A stretch of DNA of 6,116 nt, taken from assembly GCA_019090185.1 (NCBI GenBank), contig JAHRWJ010000146.1, forward strand, positions 1 to 6,116, written 5' to 3'. Below are positions 5,187 to 6,116 of the stretch, piece by piece. A program made the translations under genes and the position numbers. This DNA is from Immundisolibacteraceae bacterium. Lineage in GTDB: Bacteria; Pseudomonadota; Gammaproteobacteria; Immundisolibacterales; Immundisolibacteraceae. The stretch's first letter is position 1, and each line of letters begins with the position of its first letter. Below the pieces are notes generated by a model. That model had not been told where the DNA came from. It did not search any database and saw only the letters and a program-made list of their open reading frames with translations.

Positions 5187-6116
5187 TTAACTGCCGCCGC
5201 GCAGCAGCTTTCCAGGCCGCTCGCCGGTAGCCTCGCCGCCGCTAAAAGTCTCTATCCCGGCGACAAAGGTGTGGTCATAACCTTCGGCGCGCTGCAGCAC
5301 TCGTTTGCCGCCAGCGGGCAGGTCATAAACCACTTCCGGCAGGCGTACCCGGAGCCGATCGAAATCGACAATATTCAAATCAGCCCGTAACCCGGGGGCT
5401 ATCAACCCACGGTCAGCCAGGCCATAGGTGAGCGCGGTATCACGGGTCTGCTTTTTTACCAGCAGTTCCAGCGGTAATCCTGGACCACGCTGGCGATCCC
5501 GACCCCAATGGGTAAGTAAGGTAGTCGACGAACTGGCATCACAGATCAAACCGACATGTGCGCCACCATCGGATAAACCACAAACAGTGGCCTCATCCTC
5601 AAGCATTTCCCGCACCACATCGAGACTACCTTCGGCATAGTTTTCAAACGGATAGAGCAGCATGCCCTTACCGTCGCTCTCCAACATCCATTCCATCGCC
5701 AGTTCTAGCGCAGGTATTCCCCGCTTGGCCGCCTGAGCGACTAATCCAGATTCTGGGGTGGGTTCGTAATCAAGCGGTTCAGCCAGACGAAAGGTTTTCG
5801 GCAGCGCCGCTTCGATCATCTGCGCGACCATATCGTTACGCACCGGCGGCTCGTGAATGAGGCGCTGGCGCAGATAGGCATCACCACGCAGGCGGTTGAC
5901 CCGCTCGACCGGGCTCAAATCAGCAACTTCCTGCCAGGCAGCCCGGGCAGCAAAAGGATGCATGCTGGTTTCAAGACCCATTAACAAACCAATGCCGCGA
6001 CTACCAATCTGGCCGGTCACCGCTAGCCCGGCTTTACGGGCCTGATGAATCTGCGCCAGGGTCTCACGCCATAGCTCGGGTTCTTTGTCGCTCTGCAATA
6101 GCAGCACTGATAACGG
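5187..6116 (-). CDS. N-acyl-D-amino-acid deacylase-like amidohydrolase (Amidohydro_3), C-terminal part, cut by the window edge
   Basis: The open frame runs from the right edge to a TAA stop and shows 309 codons. Family members are usually about 480-580 residues, so roughly the N-terminal half lies beyond the window. A GTG at 6107-6105 is in frame, but the frame stays open upstream of it (Pro-Leu-Ser), so it is unlikely to be the start. Family hallmarks are visible: GQIGSRGIGLLMGLETS (visible residues 35-51), a GLSDGGAHVG motif with the expected active-site Asp (visible residue 183, codon 5568-5570), and the closing DRGLIAPGLRADLNIVDFD, where the beta-sandwich resumes after the TIM barrel. Metal ligands of the HxH motif are in the missing part. 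The enzyme probably cleaves an N-acyl or cyclic amide bond; many relatives are misannotated as D-aminoacylase. It converges on the dehydrogenase gene with a 95-bp gap, so it is in a separate transcript but perhaps the same catabolic locus. Confidence 0.88.
   Translation of the reverse strand, partial: PLSVLLLQSDKEPELWRETLAQIHQARKAGLAVTGQIGSRGIGLLMGLETSMHPFAARAAWQEVADLSPVERVNRLRGDAYLRQRLIHEPPVRNDMVAQMIEAALPKTFRLAEPLDYEPTPESGLVAQAAKRGIPALELAMEWMLESDGKGMLLYPFENYAEGSLDVVREMLEDEATVCGLSDGGAHVGLICDASSSTTLLTHWGRDRQRGPGLPLELLVKKQTRDTALTYGLADRGLIAPGLRADLNIVDFDRLRVRLPEVVYDLPAGGKRVLQRAEGYDHTFVAGIETFSGGEATGERPGKLLRGGS

Overview
The window looks like chromosomal DNA of a gammaproteobacterium, possibly a marine or aquatic one with broad catabolic capacity. 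This is inferred from moderate-to-high GC coding sequence, clear AGGAG-type ribosome binding sites, and the combination of a soluble winged-helix/TolB-like/TPR regulator with amidohydrolase and dehydrogenase catabolic genes. No 16S rRNA or other marker gene is present, so the taxonomy is tentative. There are no tRNA or rRNA genes, CRISPR arrays, insertion sequences or phage genes.

Left part (1-2607): a divergent pair. A 510-residue one-component transcriptional regulator (OmpR/PhoB-type winged helix, TolB/FlgO-like middle domain, TPR C-terminus) reads leftward from a TTG start. A class I SAM-dependent methyltransferase reads rightward. The 195-bp gap between them holds the most striking non-coding signal in the window. 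Four copies of TTGATC start at 1600, 1622, 1633 and 1644, spaced 22, 11 and 11 bp apart. An 11-bp direct-repeat period on one face of the helix is the classic operator geometry of PhoB/OmpR-type winged-helix proteins, so this is a good candidate binding site for the adjacent regulator.

Middle (2608-3022): 415 bp with no convincing gene. It contains a strong 16-bp hairpin, an isolated TTGACA box, and a weaker hairpin followed by a T-rich tract about 50 nt before the next gene. Together they could form a structured leader for that gene, but this is speculative.

Right part (3023-6116): a probable two-gene operon of an amidohydrolase-2 (ACMSD-like TIM-barrel) protein and a 3-hydroxyisobutyrate-dehydrogenase-like NAD(P)-dependent oxidoreductase, separated by 41 bp. 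It converges on the C-terminal part of an N-acyl-D-amino-acid deacylase-like amidohydrolase (Amidohydro_3), which runs off the right edge. This set suggests catabolism of an unidentified organic acid, amide or ring compound. The substrate cannot be read from the sequence. A single TTGATC site in a short palindrome lies just upstream of the dehydrogenase, a weak hint of a link to the left-hand regulator.
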